From an uncultured Clostridia bacterium (GTDB lineage: Bacteria; Bacillota; Clostridia; TANB77; CAG-508), in the NCBI GenBank assembly GCA_934141555.1, contig CAKPCK010000002.1:1-64000 (forward strand): DNA of 64,000 nucleotides, in the 5' to 3' direction. Made by a program: the position numbers and the translations under genes. Of the stretch, positions 32,053 through 41,102 are shown piece after piece. Below the pieces are notes generated by a model. That model made no database searches. It saw only the letters and a list, made by a program, of their open reading frames with translations, and was not told the origin of the DNA. Positions within the stretch are counted from its first letter, which is position 1, and every line of letters begins with the position of its first letter.

Positions 32053-33027
32053 TTATTGATTTAGTGGACAACTTTTCTTTGAATTACTAGATAGATTTTC
32101 ATTTGATGCTTCTACAATCAATTTATTAGCTGAATTGTTTTGCAATTCTAATTCTGTTGTATACTCACTAGAATTTACTGTTGTATTTATTTTCTCTTCG
32201 TCATTTAATGTAATTTTTACATTTTTTAATGTTGTCTCATCTGTTATATTTATTAAATAATATATTTTTCCATCGTCTTTTCTTATTGCTTGAACTACTA
32301 TTTTTGGTGCTGTTGCTCCTATTACTACTTGAGTCTTTTCTGTTGGAGTTCCATCTTCATCTAAAACAACAATCTTTAATGTATGTTTTCCTTTTGGTGT
32401 CGCAATGTCGCCTACATAACTTGTTGAATTAACATTTATTGATGTTTCTTCGCCTCCATCCCAATTGTATGTTATATTTTTTATATTTTTAACAGATTTT
32501 ACTTCTAGATTTACACCATTATCTACATTTTTTAAGGTAATTTCTGCTAAATTACCAATTGTATATTCATGCTCATATTCTACAATATTATTATTTTCAT
32601 CAATTGCTTTTACTATTATTTTATTTTCTCCTGCACTAAGTTTTATATTTTTATTAATAGTTTTTTGGTTATTACCATTAACAACAATTTCATCTTCATT
32701 ATTCAATTTATATGAAACTTGTGCAATTCCTTTTTGATGTTTAACAATTACATCTACTGAATTATCTTCCTCATTAAGACTAAAATCAATTGTTGGTCTT
32801 GCTGATTCTTCAACAAATCTATTTATTTTATTTTTTGCAAATATACTTCCTGCAATAATACATATTCCTAAAATTAGTATACTGATTGAAAAAAATATTA
32901 CTATTTTGTTTATTTCTATTGCTGATTTTTCCTTATAAACTTTTTGTTTGGGTTGCTTATTATAATTTCCATAATTTATACTATTATTTCTAAATTGTTC
33001 ATCACCTGTATCCAATATTTGATTCAT
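32053..33027 (-). CDS. bitopic membrane protein with Ig-like extracellular repeats
   Basis: A 324-residue protein with a cytoplasmic tail (about 1-42), one membrane segment (about 43-65) and an extracellular part of three or four beta-rich repeats of about 75-85 residues. Recurring patterns are SYKLNNEDEIVVNG, TYNWDGGEETSINVN and ITLNDEEKINTTVN, each followed by a GxHTLKI- or GENKIIVKA-like strand, as in bacterial Ig-like domains. It ends in a polar tail with one Cys. A GAGGTG SD precedes it. It is cotranscribed with the GGDEF gene, so it may be a surface component under the same control. No named family. Confidence 0.6.
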   Translation of the reverse strand: MNQILDTGDEQFRNNSINYGNYNKQPKQKVYKEKSAIEINKIVIFFSISILILGICIIAGSIFAKNKINRFVEESARPTIDFSLNEEDNSVDVIVKHQKGIAQVSYKLNNEDEIVVNGNNQKTINKNIKLSAGENKIIVKAIDENNNIVEYEHEYTIGNLAEITLKNVDNGVNLEVKSVKNIKNITYNWDGGEETSINVNSTSYVGDIATPKGKHTLKIVVLDEDGTPTEKTQVVIGATAPKIVVQAIRKDDGKIYYLINITDETTLKNVKITLNDEEKINTTVNSSEYTTELELQNNSANKLIVEASNENLSSNSKKSCPLNQ

Positions 33028-33129
33028 ATCTTCACCTCATGTTTTTTCTATTTATAATTTGAATTATACCATATTGATTTTTAGTTGTAAATAGTAAGAA
33101 ATAATAAAAATTACATCTTTCAATCATGA

Positions 33130-33167
33130 AAAAGCTAGGTAATTCAATAAGTAATTACCTAACTTTT
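33130..33167 (-). terminator. terminator of ldh
   Basis: AAAAGCTAGGTAATT and AATTACCTAACTTTT form a 15-base stem with one mismatch, just after the ldh stop. T residues follow on minus. Confidence 0.8.
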
Positions 33168-33170
33168 ATT

Positions 33171-34127
33171 TTATTGTTCTAGCATTGGATTAATTTCATT
33201 TTTAATATTTTCTTTCATTATATCACAACTATGATCAAATTTTGCTTGATCTTCTTTATTAAGTTTTAATTCTAATATTTCTTTTACACCATTTTTATTT
33301 ATTATTGCTGGAACTCCTATATATAAACCTTCTTGTCCATATTCTCCATTTTGATATGTTGAAACTGTTAAAATTGCATTTTCATCATTTAGAACTGCTT
33401 TTACTAATCTATTTAACGCCATTCCTATTCCATAATATGTTGCTCTCTTTTTATCTATTATTTCATATGCAGCTTTCCATACTCCATCATGTATTTTCTT
33501 TAAGTCTTCCATTGGATGATTATTATCTTCCATTATATCAATCATTTTTTTACATCCAACATAACAATGTTCCCAAGGAACAAATGATGAATCTCCATGT
33601 TCTCCTAAGATATATGCATGTACATTTTTACTTGAAACATCTAAATATTCTGCAATTAAATATCTTAAACGTGCTGTATCTAATACTGTTCCAGATCCTA
33701 TTACTCTTGATGTTGGTAATCCTGAAACTTTTGAAACAACATATGACATCAAATCTACTGGATTACTTGCAATTATAAACACTCCATTAAATCCACTTGC
33801 CATTACTTGTTCTGTTATTTCTTTTACTATTTTTGTGTTTGCTACTGCTAATTCTAATCTAGATTGTCCTGGTTTTTGTGGTAATCCAGCTGTTATAACA
33901 ACTACATTAGCATCTTTACATTCAGAATAATCTCCTGCTTTTATTGTCATTTTTTGTGGGGCATATGGTAATCCATGTGATAAATCCATTTCCTCACCTT
34001 TTGCTTTATCTTTTAATACATCTATTAGTACAAGTTCATCTACTCCTCCTTGGTTTAGCATTGCATATGCCATACTCATTCCAACAAAACCTGTTCCTAC
34101 TAATACTACTTTTTTATTTGTATCCAT
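33171..34127 (-). CDS. ldh: L-lactate dehydrogenase
   Basis: Reduces pyruvate to L-lactate with NADH. The 318-residue protein has the Rossmann motif VVLVGTGFVGMSMAYAM, the NAD-selecting aspartate in ELVLIDVLKDKAKGE, the substrate loop TAGLPQKPGQSRLEL with the catalytic-loop arginine, NPVDLMSYV, and the catalytic histidine in LGEHGDSSF. Malate dehydrogenase would show a different specificity loop. The frame begins with GTG at 34136, but the ATG at 34127 has the better SD spacing (AAAGGA, 11 bases). It has its own extended -10 promoter behind ptsI. Confidence 0.97.
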   Translation of the reverse strand: MDTNKKVVLVGTGFVGMSMAYAMLNQGGVDELVLIDVLKDKAKGEEMDLSHGLPYAPQKMTIKAGDYSECKDANVVVITAGLPQKPGQSRLELAVANTKIVKEITEQVMASGFNGVFIIASNPVDLMSYVVSKVSGLPTSRVIGSGTVLDTARLRYLIAEYLDVSSKNVHAYILGEHGDSSFVPWEHCYVGCKKMIDIMEDNNHPMEDLKKIHDGVWKAAYEIIDKKRATYYGIGMALNRLVKAVLNDENAILTVSTYQNGEYGQEGLYIGVPAIINKNGVKEILELKLNKEDQAKFDHSCDIMKENIKNEINPMLEQ

Positions 34128-34168
34128 AAAAATCACATTCCTTTCCCACTGTTTTTTTGAACATTATA

Positions 34169-34177
34169 ATTATAGCA
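34169..34177 (-). promoter_or_regulatory. extended -10 promoter of ldh
   Basis: TGCTATAAT on minus (34177-34169) is a perfect extended -10. The -35 (TTTAAA-like, at the end of ptsI) is weak. It allows ldh to be expressed separately from the PTS genes. Confidence 0.55.
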
Positions 34178-34191
34178 CATATTAATAATTT

Positions 34192-35895
34192 TTAAACTAT
34201 TTTTTTATTAAATTCCTTTAATTTTTCTTCAACTTCACTTGTTGTTCCTAATTTTAATATTTCTTCTACTAATTTTTCACATTCTTTTTTATCTAACATG
34301 TTAACAATTTTTCTCGAATTTAATATTTTATTAGGATTCATTGAAAATTCATCTAATCCTAAACCAACTAATAAAGGAATTAATAATTCATCTCCTGCTG
34401 CTTCTCCACACATTCCACAGAATATTCCCGCTTTATGTGCACCATCAATTGATGATTTTATTAATTTTATAACTGCTGGATGATATTTTGAATATAAATT
34501 TGATATTTTTTCATTTCCTCTTTCTACTGCAACTGTATATTGAATTAAGTCATTTGTTCCTATACTAAAGAAATCACATTCTTTTGCAATTTCTTCAGCA
34601 ATAATTGCTACAGATGGTATTTCTACCATTATTCCTATTTTTATATCTTTTTTATATTCTTTTCCTTCACAATCTAATTCTTTTTTACATTCTTCTACTA
34701 CTGCTTTTGCTTTTCTCAATTCTTCTATTGAAGAAATCATTGGGAACATTATTGCAATATTTCCATATGCACTTGCTCTCAATAATGCTCTTATTTGGGG
34801 TTTAAATATCTCTAGCTTATCTAAACATAATCTAATTGCTCTATATCCTAAAAATGGATTGGCTTCTTTTTCCATTTTTAAATATTTAATTTCTTTGTCT
34901 CCTCCAACATCTAATGTTCTTATTATTACTAGTTTTCCTTGCATTTTTTCAGCAACTTCTTTATATGAATTAAATTGTTCTTCTTCTGTTGGCATTTCTT
35001 CACTATCCATATATAAAAATTCACTTCTTAATAATCCAATTCCTTCTGCTGTATTTTTTAAAACTAATTCAACATCTGCTGGTGTTCCTATGTTTGATAC
35101 AAGTTCAACTTTAATTCCATCTTTTGTCTTACTTTCTGAATTTCTATATTTTTCTAGTTCAACTTTACTTTCAATAAAATCTTTTTGAATTTTTATTAAA
35201 TTTTGTTGTTGGTCTTCTGTTGGATTTTCAAAGATTTCTCCACTTTCTCCATTTATAGCAACATATTCTCCATTTTTTAATATTGTTGTTGCATTTTCTA
35301 CTTTTGTTACTGCTGGAAGTAAATGTGTTCTTGCCATAATTGATGTATGAGAATTTTCTCCACCAACTTCTGTAATTATTCCTGATATATTTTTAAAATC
35401 TAATTTTGCTGTATCTGATGTTGTCAGTTCTTTTGCAACTATTATTGTATTTGGTTTTAATTTACTTAAATCTATTTTTTCTTCATTATATAATTTTCCT
35501 ATTATTCTATCTTTTATATCTGCAATGTCTCTAGCTCTTCCAGCCATATATTCATCATCCATATTTTCAAATATTTGTATTACAGAATTAAATCCTGTTT
35601 CTGTAGCATATTCTGCATTTACTTTTGAATTTTTTATCTGATTTTCTGTTTCTGAAATTAATGATGGATCTTGCATAATCATTAAATATGCTGTCATAAT
35701 TTCTTTTTCTGTTCCTGTAGCTTTTTCAACAATTTTAGTAGTTTCATCCATTACTTCTTGTAGAGCTTTATGGAATCTTTCTAACTCTTTTTCTGAATCT
35801 TCTATAATGTTCTTTTCTATTTTTCTTACTTCATTTTTCAAAATAACAATATTTCCAAATCCAATACCTGCTGAAACTCCTTTTCCTTTTATCAT
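34192..35895 (-). CDS. ptsI: PTS Enzyme I (phosphoenolpyruvate-protein phosphotransferase)
   Basis: Takes phosphate from phosphoenolpyruvate and passes it to HPr. The 567-residue product starts at the ATG at 35895 (AAGGAATG SD; an upstream in-frame start at 35919 lacks spacing). The phosphohistidine is H183 in GGENSHTSIMART; the PEP-binding barrel shows ILRSEFLYM-type (GLLRSEFLYMD), FMVEIPSV-like (GIMVEIPSVA), FFSIGTNDLIQYTVA and the C-terminal FCGMCGEAAGD. It belongs to the run fruK, fruA, ptsH, ptsI. Confidence 0.97.
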   Translation of the reverse strand: MIKGKGVSAGIGFGNIVILKNEVRKIEKNIIEDSEKELERFHKALQEVMDETTKIVEKATGTEKEIMTAYLMIMQDPSLISETENQIKNSKVNAEYATETGFNSVIQIFENMDDEYMAGRARDIADIKDRIIGKLYNEEKIDLSKLKPNTIIVAKELTTSDTAKLDFKNISGIITEVGGENSHTSIMARTHLLPAVTKVENATTILKNGEYVAINGESGEIFENPTEDQQQNLIKIQKDFIESKVELEKYRNSESKTKDGIKVELVSNIGTPADVELVLKNTAEGIGLLRSEFLYMDSEEMPTEEEQFNSYKEVAEKMQGKLVIIRTLDVGGDKEIKYLKMEKEANPFLGYRAIRLCLDKLEIFKPQIRALLRASAYGNIAIMFPMISSIEELRKAKAVVEECKKELDCEGKEYKKDIKIGIMVEIPSVAIIAEEIAKECDFFSIGTNDLIQYTVAVERGNEKISNLYSKYHPAVIKLIKSSIDGAHKAGIFCGMCGEAAGDELLIPLLVGLGLDEFSMNPNKILNSRKIVNMLDKKECEKLVEEILKLGTTSEVEEKLKEFNKKIV

Positions 35896-35924
35896 TTTTA
35901 TCACATTCCTTCCTAACATATCAA

Positions 35925-35952
35925 ATGCCTATAATAAAATTATTATAGGCAT
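35925..35952 (-). terminator. hairpin between ptsH and ptsI
   Basis: A strong stem of ATGCCTATAATAA with its complement, with no T-run on minus directly after it. It probably acts as a partial terminator or a processing and stability element that lets HPr be made in excess over Enzyme I. Confidence 0.5.
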
Positions 35953-35959
35953 TTTTTTA

Positions 35960-36223
35960 TTATTCTCCAAAGTTATTTTCAAAAGCTTGTAAAAGCTCTT
36001 TCATTGCAGATTCTTCATCTGCTCCATCACATTGAATTTCAATTTCTGTACTTGATTTAATTCCAGCTGCCATAATATTTAAAATTGATTTTGCATTAAT
36101 TGTTTTTCCATCTGCAATTAAGTTTATTGTACTTTGATATTTTGATGCGATTTTTACTATTTCTGATGCAGGTCTTGCATGTAAACCTGTTTCATTTTTT
36201 AATGTAATTTTTTCTGTTTTCAT
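35960..36223 (-). CDS. ptsH: HPr phosphocarrier protein
   Basis: An 87-residue PTS carrier, with the phosphorylated H15 in ETGLHARPAS and the regulatory S46 in NAKSILNIMAAG, the site of HPr kinase in Gram-positives. Both are intact, so catabolite control by Ser-phosphorylated HPr is possible. It lies 16 bases after fruA and is separated from ptsI by a hairpin. Confidence 0.97.
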   Translation of the reverse strand: MKTEKITLKNETGLHARPASEIVKIASKYQSTINLIADGKTINAKSILNIMAAGIKSSTEIEIQCDGADEESAMKELLQAFENNFGE

Positions 36224-36239
36224 ATTCTACATCCTTTCA

Positions 36240-38153
36240 CTATTTTTTATCATATTCTGGTAAATTCTTCTTTAGTTTTGCCATAATTAATGTTGAAACT
36301 ATTGTTCCTACAGCAATTGCTAATAAATATAATAGTGGATGTCCTATTGTTGCTATAACAAATATTCCTCCATGTGGTGCCATCAATGTACAATTAAATA
36401 TCATTGATAATGCTCCTGTTACTGCTGAACCAACAACAAATGCTGGTAATGTTCTTAATGGGTCTGCAGATGCAAATGGTATTGCTCCTTCTGATATAAA
36501 TGAAAGTCCCATTATATAATTAACATATGCTGCTTGTTTATCTTTTTTAGGTATTTTTCTTGGGAATGCTGTTGCTAAAAATGCTATTGCTAATGGTGGT
36601 ACCATTCCTCCTGCCATTACAGCTGCCATTATTTCATATTGTCCTGATGCTAACATTCCTGTTCCAAATGTATATGCTGCTTTATTAATTGGTCCTCCCA
36701 AGTCTATTGCCATCATTCCACCTAAGATTGCTCCTAAAACAACTTTATTTGCTGTTCCCATTGATGATAAGTAATTATTTATTGCTGTATTTATTGCTCC
36801 AACATATGGATTAATTAATAACATAAATGCTCCCATAAGTAAAATTCCAAATACTGGATATAATAAGATTGTTTTTATTCCCTCTATACTATCTGGTAAA
36901 TAACTGCAAATTTTCTTTAATAATATTACAATATATCCACCAACAAAACCTGCTATTAAAGCTCCTAAAAATCCTGAACTTACAAGTACAACTGAACTAT
37001 CTGTTAATGATGCAAATGTTGTTCCTTGAACTGCTAAAATTCCTCCAACAAATCCAACTGCTAAACCTGGTCTATCTGCAATACTCATTGCTATATATCC
37101 AGCCAATACATATAGCATTACATTAAATGCTGCTCCTCCGACTGTTTTAAAGAATGCAGCTACTGGTGTATTCATACCAAAATTAGATGGATCTATTGAA
37201 TAATCATCTAATAAAAATGCTATTGCAATTAAAATACCTCCACCTACAACAAATGGCAACATATGTGTAACACCATTCATTAGATGTTTGTATATTTTTG
37301 TTCCAAATCCTTCTTTTTCATCTGAATCATTATTTTCAGATTTATTATTTGAATGATATGTTTTTGCTTCACTTGATAATACATGTTCTATCAAATCTTG
37401 TGGTCTATTAATTCCATCTGCAACTTTTGCTTTTATTAATTTCTTTCCATCAAATCTTGATAAATCGATTTTTGTATCTGCAGCAATTATTACTGCTTTA
37501 GCATTTCTTATTTCCTCTTTTGTAAATTTATTTTTTACACCTGAAGAACCATGTGTTTCTACTTTTACTTTATGTCCTAATTGTTCTCCCATTTTTTCTA
37601 ATGCTTCTGCTGCCATATATGTATGAGCAATACCTGTAGGACATGATGTAATAGCCAATATTTCATATTCATCATTTTTCTTTGTTTGTGATAATTTTGC
37701 ATTTTCTGCAATATCTATACATCTTAAAAATTCTTCTGGAGTTTTTGCTTCCATTAGAGATTTTCTAAATTCTGTATCCATCAATAATGTTGATAGTCTA
37801 CTTAATACATCTAAATGTACATTATCTTTAGTATTTGGAGCAGCTATTAAAAATAATAATTTTGCTGGTTGTCCATCTAATGAATCAAATTCTACTCCAT
37901 CATTTATTACCATTGCTGATAATCCTGGCTTTGAAACTGCATCTGTTTTTCCATGTGGTATTGCAATTCCTTCCCCAATTCCTGTTGACCCTTCTTCTTC
38001 TCTTTTTAATACAACTTGTGTGTATTTTTCTTTGTCTGTTAAGTTTCCATTTTTCGCCATTAAATCTACTAATTTATTAATAGCGTCTTGTTTACTATTT
38101 GCTATGCCATTTAATTTTATAGCATCTTTGCTAAGTAAATCTGTAATTTTCAT
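36240..38153 (-). CDS. fruA: PTS fructose transporter IIABC
   Basis: Membrane transporter that takes up fructose and releases fructose 1-phosphate. One chain of 637 residues carries IIA (about 1-150, phosphohistidine H67 in GIAIPHGKTD), IIB (about 163-262, C171 in ITSCPTGIAHTYMAAEALE) and IIC (about 285-630, eight or more membrane segments with GGPINKAAYTFGTGM and ISEGAIPFA). The ATG at 38153 is chosen because the ATG three codons upstream abuts the AAAGG SD. Domain order A-B-C and the fruK neighbour indicate fructose, not mannitol. Confidence 0.96.
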   Translation of the reverse strand: MKITDLLSKDAIKLNGIANSKQDAINKLVDLMAKNGNLTDKEKYTQVVLKREEEGSTGIGEGIAIPHGKTDAVSKPGLSAMVINDGVEFDSLDGQPAKLLFLIAAPNTKDNVHLDVLSRLSTLLMDTEFRKSLMEAKTPEEFLRCIDIAENAKLSQTKKNDEYEILAITSCPTGIAHTYMAAEALEKMGEQLGHKVKVETHGSSGVKNKFTKEEIRNAKAVIIAADTKIDLSRFDGKKLIKAKVADGINRPQDLIEHVLSSEAKTYHSNNKSENNDSDEKEGFGTKIYKHLMNGVTHMLPFVVGGGILIAIAFLLDDYSIDPSNFGMNTPVAAFFKTVGGAAFNVMLYVLAGYIAMSIADRPGLAVGFVGGILAVQGTTFASLTDSSVVLVSSGFLGALIAGFVGGYIVILLKKICSYLPDSIEGIKTILLYPVFGILLMGAFMLLINPYVGAINTAINNYLSSMGTANKVVLGAILGGMMAIDLGGPINKAAYTFGTGMLASGQYEIMAAVMAGGMVPPLAIAFLATAFPRKIPKKDKQAAYVNYIMGLSFISEGAIPFASADPLRTLPAFVVGSAVTGALSMIFNCTLMAPHGGIFVIATIGHPLLYLLAIAVGTIVSTLIMAKLKKNLPEYDKK

Positions 38154-38227
38154 AACATTCATCCTTTCTTTAGTTTTTCTATATAAAGACCTTTAAGCTT
38201 AAATCTTAAAGAATTTTATAAACTTAT

Positions 38228-39169
38228 TTATATTTTTTCTATAGTAATTTGTTTTAATAATTCATCAATTTCTTCTTTTAATGCTAATCCTGCTGAAAAT
38301 GCTGTTGCACTTCCAGATGCTACTCCAAATTTTAATGCATTTTTAAAATCCTGAGTTTTTAAGTATCCTGCTACAAATCCAGCTACCATTGAGTCTCCTG
38401 CACCAACTGTATTTATAACTTGTCCTTTTGGAGTATTAGAATAATACACTTCATTTTTCTCTGTAATTAATATCGCTCCATTTCCTCCAAGTGATATAAG
38501 CACATTTTGTGCACCTTTTTCTTGTAATTTTTTTGCATAAATTATTATTTGTTCTTTTGTTGTTATTTTTACATTAAATGTTTCTTCTAGTTCATCTTTA
38601 TTAGGTTTTATGAAAAATGGTTTATATTTTAAACAATTTGTTAGTAAACTTTGAGATGCATCTACTACAAATTTTACCTTATTTTTATTTAATTCTTTAC
38701 ATATTATTTCATATATATCTTCATTTATACATTTAGGTATATTTCCAGATAATATTACCATGTCATTTGAATTTATTTTTTGTATTTTTTTTAATAATCT
38801 TTCAATATCTGTTGATGTTATCTCAGGTCCATTTCCGTTTAAGGCTGTTTCACTTTCTTGAATTAATGAATTTTTCTCTATTGAACTAATTTTTACATTT
38901 ATTCTAGTATATCCTTTATTTACTTCAATAAAATCTGTTGTTATATCATATTCATTTATTATTCTTTCTAATTCTTTACCAGTAAAACCAGCTATAAATG
39001 AAAATGCTATATTATCTATTCCAAGCCTTTTCAAAATTATTGATACATTTAATCCTTTTCCACCTGCTAATATATTTTCTGTTTTTGTTCTATTTATTTT
39101 TCCTATTTCAAAATTTTCAACTTGTGTTGTATAGTCTAAAGCAGGGTTAAATGTTATTGTATATATCAT
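38228..39169 (-). CDS. fruK: 1-phosphofructokinase
   Basis: Phosphorylates fructose 1-phosphate to fructose 1,6-bisphosphate (PfkB family). The 313-residue protein starts MIYTITFNPALDYTT, with ILAGGKGLNVSIILKRLG (first PfkB signature), SGNIPKC, and the catalytic TVGAGDSMVAGFVAGYL near the C-terminus. The frame extends upstream to 39226, but the family start is the ATG at 39169. It is the first gene of fruK-fruA-ptsH-ptsI. No DeoR-type FruR gene is present. Confidence 0.95.
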   Translation of the reverse strand: MIYTITFNPALDYTTQVENFEIGKINRTKTENILAGGKGLNVSIILKRLGIDNIAFSFIAGFTGKELERIINEYDITTDFIEVNKGYTRINVKISSIEKNSLIQESETALNGNGPEITSTDIERLLKKIQKINSNDMVILSGNIPKCINEDIYEIICKELNKNKVKFVVDASQSLLTNCLKYKPFFIKPNKDELEETFNVKITTKEQIIIYAKKLQEKGAQNVLISLGGNGAILITEKNEVYYSNTPKGQVINTVGAGDSMVAGFVAGYLKTQDFKNALKFGVASGSATAFSAGLALKEEIDELLKQITIEKI

Positions 39170-39216
39170 ATATCTTTTACGATCCTTTCTCTTTTGTCCT
39201 TCATTTTTCCAATTCG

Positions 39217-39245
39217 ATAATATCATAATATTTTTTTTTTTACAA
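39217..39245 (-). promoter_or_regulatory. promoter of fruK-fruA-ptsH-ptsI
   Basis: TTGTAA (39240-39245), 17-base spacer largely of A residues, TATTAT (39217-39222) on minus. The A-tract in the spacer may bend the DNA. Confidence 0.55.
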
Positions 39246-39267
39246 TAGATTTTTTAATTTTAAGAAT

Positions 39268-39304
39268 AAAAAAAGAACCACAATTTTTCAATATAATTGT
39301 GATT
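39268..39304 (-). terminator. terminator of carD
   Basis: AACCACAATT (39276-39285) pairs with AATTGTGATT (39295-39304). On minus the stem is followed by seven T residues, just after the carD stop. Confidence 0.75.
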
Positions 39305-39323
39305 CCGACTTTTTTCTTTTTTC

Positions 39324-39887
39324 TTATCCATTAAATGGAATGAATTTGTTTACTATACTTCCAGCAGATGCTTTTCCAAGTTCTCCATCATTTGTTCTGA
39401 ACATAGCATATGATGAATTTATCTTACTATCTACTAATTCTTCAACTTCGTTTTGTGTTGAATCTTCTGCAAAAACAAGTTCACTTACAAGTATTTGTTT
39501 TGCATTATATAGCATCTTCTTTTCTCCTGTTGATAATCCTTTTTCTTTTTGTTTGAAACTTAAATTTCTAACAACATCTGCAATTTCATAAATATTTCCA
39601 CTTTTCATTTTGTCCATATTTTCTCTATAACGTTTGTTCCAATTTTTCTCCATTTCTGTTTCATCTTGTTCTAATACAGACATAACCTTTTGTGCTTCTT
39701 CTTTATTTATTACATTTCTTATACCATGTTCTTCTGCTGTTGCAGTTGGTATCATTACCTTAACTTCTCCTGGCATTTCTAATATATAATATGATTGTTT
39801 TTCCTCCATTACTTCTCTTTCTTCTATTGCTACAATTCTTCCAGCTCCATGCATTGGGTATACAACTTCGTCTCCTACATTATACAT
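39324..39887 (-). CDS. carD: CarD-family RNA polymerase-binding regulator
   Basis: Binds the RNA polymerase beta subunit and stabilises open promoter complexes (CarD/CdnL family). The 187-residue protein has the N-terminal Tudor-like interaction domain (MYNVGDEVVYPMHGAGRIVAIE, then YYILEMPGEVKVMIP) and the helical DNA-binding C-terminal half (NWNKRYRENMDKMKSGN, EIADVVRNLSFKQKEKGLSTGEK). A GAGAGGAGAG SD precedes it. It is monocistronic, ending at a terminator. Confidence 0.93.
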   Translation of the reverse strand: MYNVGDEVVYPMHGAGRIVAIEEREVMEEKQSYYILEMPGEVKVMIPTATAEEHGIRNVINKEEAQKVMSVLEQDETEMEKNWNKRYRENMDKMKSGNIYEIADVVRNLSFKQKEKGLSTGEKKMLYNAKQILVSELVFAEDSTQNEVEELVDSKINSSYAMFRTNDGELGKASAGSIVNKFIPFNG

Positions 39888-39980
39888 GTCTTTTCTCTCC
39901 TCTCAGTAAATTTATTTGGCATATTTCAATCATAAAATTTATTGTTTTTTAGATTTCTTTAACCTTCTCTATTATATCAT

Positions 39981-40016
39981 AAAAAATGGCAAAAGTCAAA
40001 ACATTTGCCATTTTTT
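39981..40016 (-). terminator. terminator of dut
   Basis: AAAAAATGGCAAA (39981-39993) pairs with TTTGCCATTTTTT (40004-40016). T-runs on both strands; it lies just after the dut stop. Confidence 0.8.
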
Positions 40017-40043
40017 CTTATTTTTTTTAATTATATTTTTATA

Positions 40044-40502
40044 CTAATTTGTAGATCCAAATCCACCATTTCTTTCTCCTTCAGCATTATCATTATCTAC
40101 TGTAAGATATGGTGTAAATATAGCTTGTCCTATTCTTTCACCTTTTTTTATCTCTATATCTTCATCTTTTATATTATAAAAAGCAAACATTATATGTCCA
40201 TCATTATCTTCATTTCCATAATAGTCTTTATCAACAATTCCAACACTATTTGCTAATATTAATCCTTTTTTTCCTGGATTAGAGCTTCTATTTACTAACA
40301 TTAAATATTCATTGTCTTGCATATATGCTTTTATTCCTGTTTTTATCAATGTTGGTTTCATTCCTTTTTTAAAACTTGGAATTATTACATCTTCTGCTGC
40401 TTCTACATCATATCCAGCTGAATATTTTGTTTTTCTTTCTGGTAAATTTATTCCTTTATCTTCAAATCCTTTTGCTATTTCAAATCCTCTAATTTTTTTC
40501 AT
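40044..40502 (-). CDS. dut: dUTP diphosphatase
   Basis: Hydrolyses dUTP to dUMP and keeps uracil out of DNA. The 152-residue trimeric-type enzyme shows the five motifs: SAGYDVEAAEDV, NRSSNPGKKG, GIVDKDYYGNEDNDG, IKKGERIGQAIF and RNGGFGSTN at the C-terminus. Motif three is slightly extended (YYGNEDNDGHIMF), a form also seen in some phage and clostridial enzymes. A GAAAGGA SD precedes the ATG. The gene lies 29 bases after the pilin-like gene. Confidence 0.92.
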   Translation of the reverse strand: MKKIRGFEIAKGFEDKGINLPERKTKYSAGYDVEAAEDVIIPSFKKGMKPTLIKTGIKAYMQDNEYLMLVNRSSNPGKKGLILANSVGIVDKDYYGNEDNDGHIMFAFYNIKDEDIEIKKGERIGQAIFTPYLTVDNDNAEGERNGGFGSTN

Positions 40503-40531
40503 TTTGTATTTTTTCCTTTCGTTCTTTCATT

Positions 40532-41056
40532 TTATTTTCCATTTACATTTATCATTCCTGTACTACTTGCAGATATTGTATATTGACCTGCATTTGTAAA
40601 ACTTAAAAGAGAACCTTTTAGTGTTTGAGCTTGAGTATTATTCGTATTTTTTACATCAACTACAATTCTATCTCCTTGTTTTAAGCAAATCTTTTTACTA
40701 TCATTTTGTAACTGTTGTAATACTTGAGTTGTATAATCTGAATAATATACATTTTCACCTATTTTAGTATAGTTTGCTTGTGTTGTTTTCTTACCTGGGT
40801 TCTCATCTAAATGTTGAACCTCTATTTCTATATTATATGTATTTCCTGTTGCAGCTAATGAATTTTCTAATGATTGATATTTAGCTTGTGATATAACACC
40901 TGTACTTTGTACATCTGTTACAAATTCATTTACTATTAATTCGACATTTTCTTGAACTACATTATCATTTCTTTCTGTTAATGCAATTAATGGTGCAACA
41001 AATAATAATGCTGCTGTTAAACATATTGCAATTACATTAGTCGTTGTACTTTGCAT
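40532..41056 (-). CDS. membrane-anchored pilin-like protein, function unknown
   Basis: A 174-residue protein with one N-terminal hydrophobic segment (about 5-26) and an extracytoplasmic domain. The region ELIVNEFVTDVQSTGVISQA, followed by YQSLENSLAATGNTYNIEIE and VQHLDENPGKKT, resembles the small pseudopilin/DUF4320-type proteins that in clostridia accompany Tad-like pili. No assembly ATPase or prepilin peptidase is nearby. It precedes dut, with an AGAAAGGA SD. The call is weak. Confidence 0.4.
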   Translation of the reverse strand: MQSTTTNVIAICLTAALLFVAPLIALTERNDNVVQENVELIVNEFVTDVQSTGVISQAKYQSLENSLAATGNTYNIEIEVQHLDENPGKKTTQANYTKIGENVYYSDYTTQVLQQLQNDSKKICLKQGDRIVVDVKNTNNTQAQTLKGSLLSFTNAGQYTISASSTGMINVNGK

Positions 41057-41102
41057 AAAACCACATCCTTTCTTCTCTTAATATTATTAAACATTATTTT
41101 TC

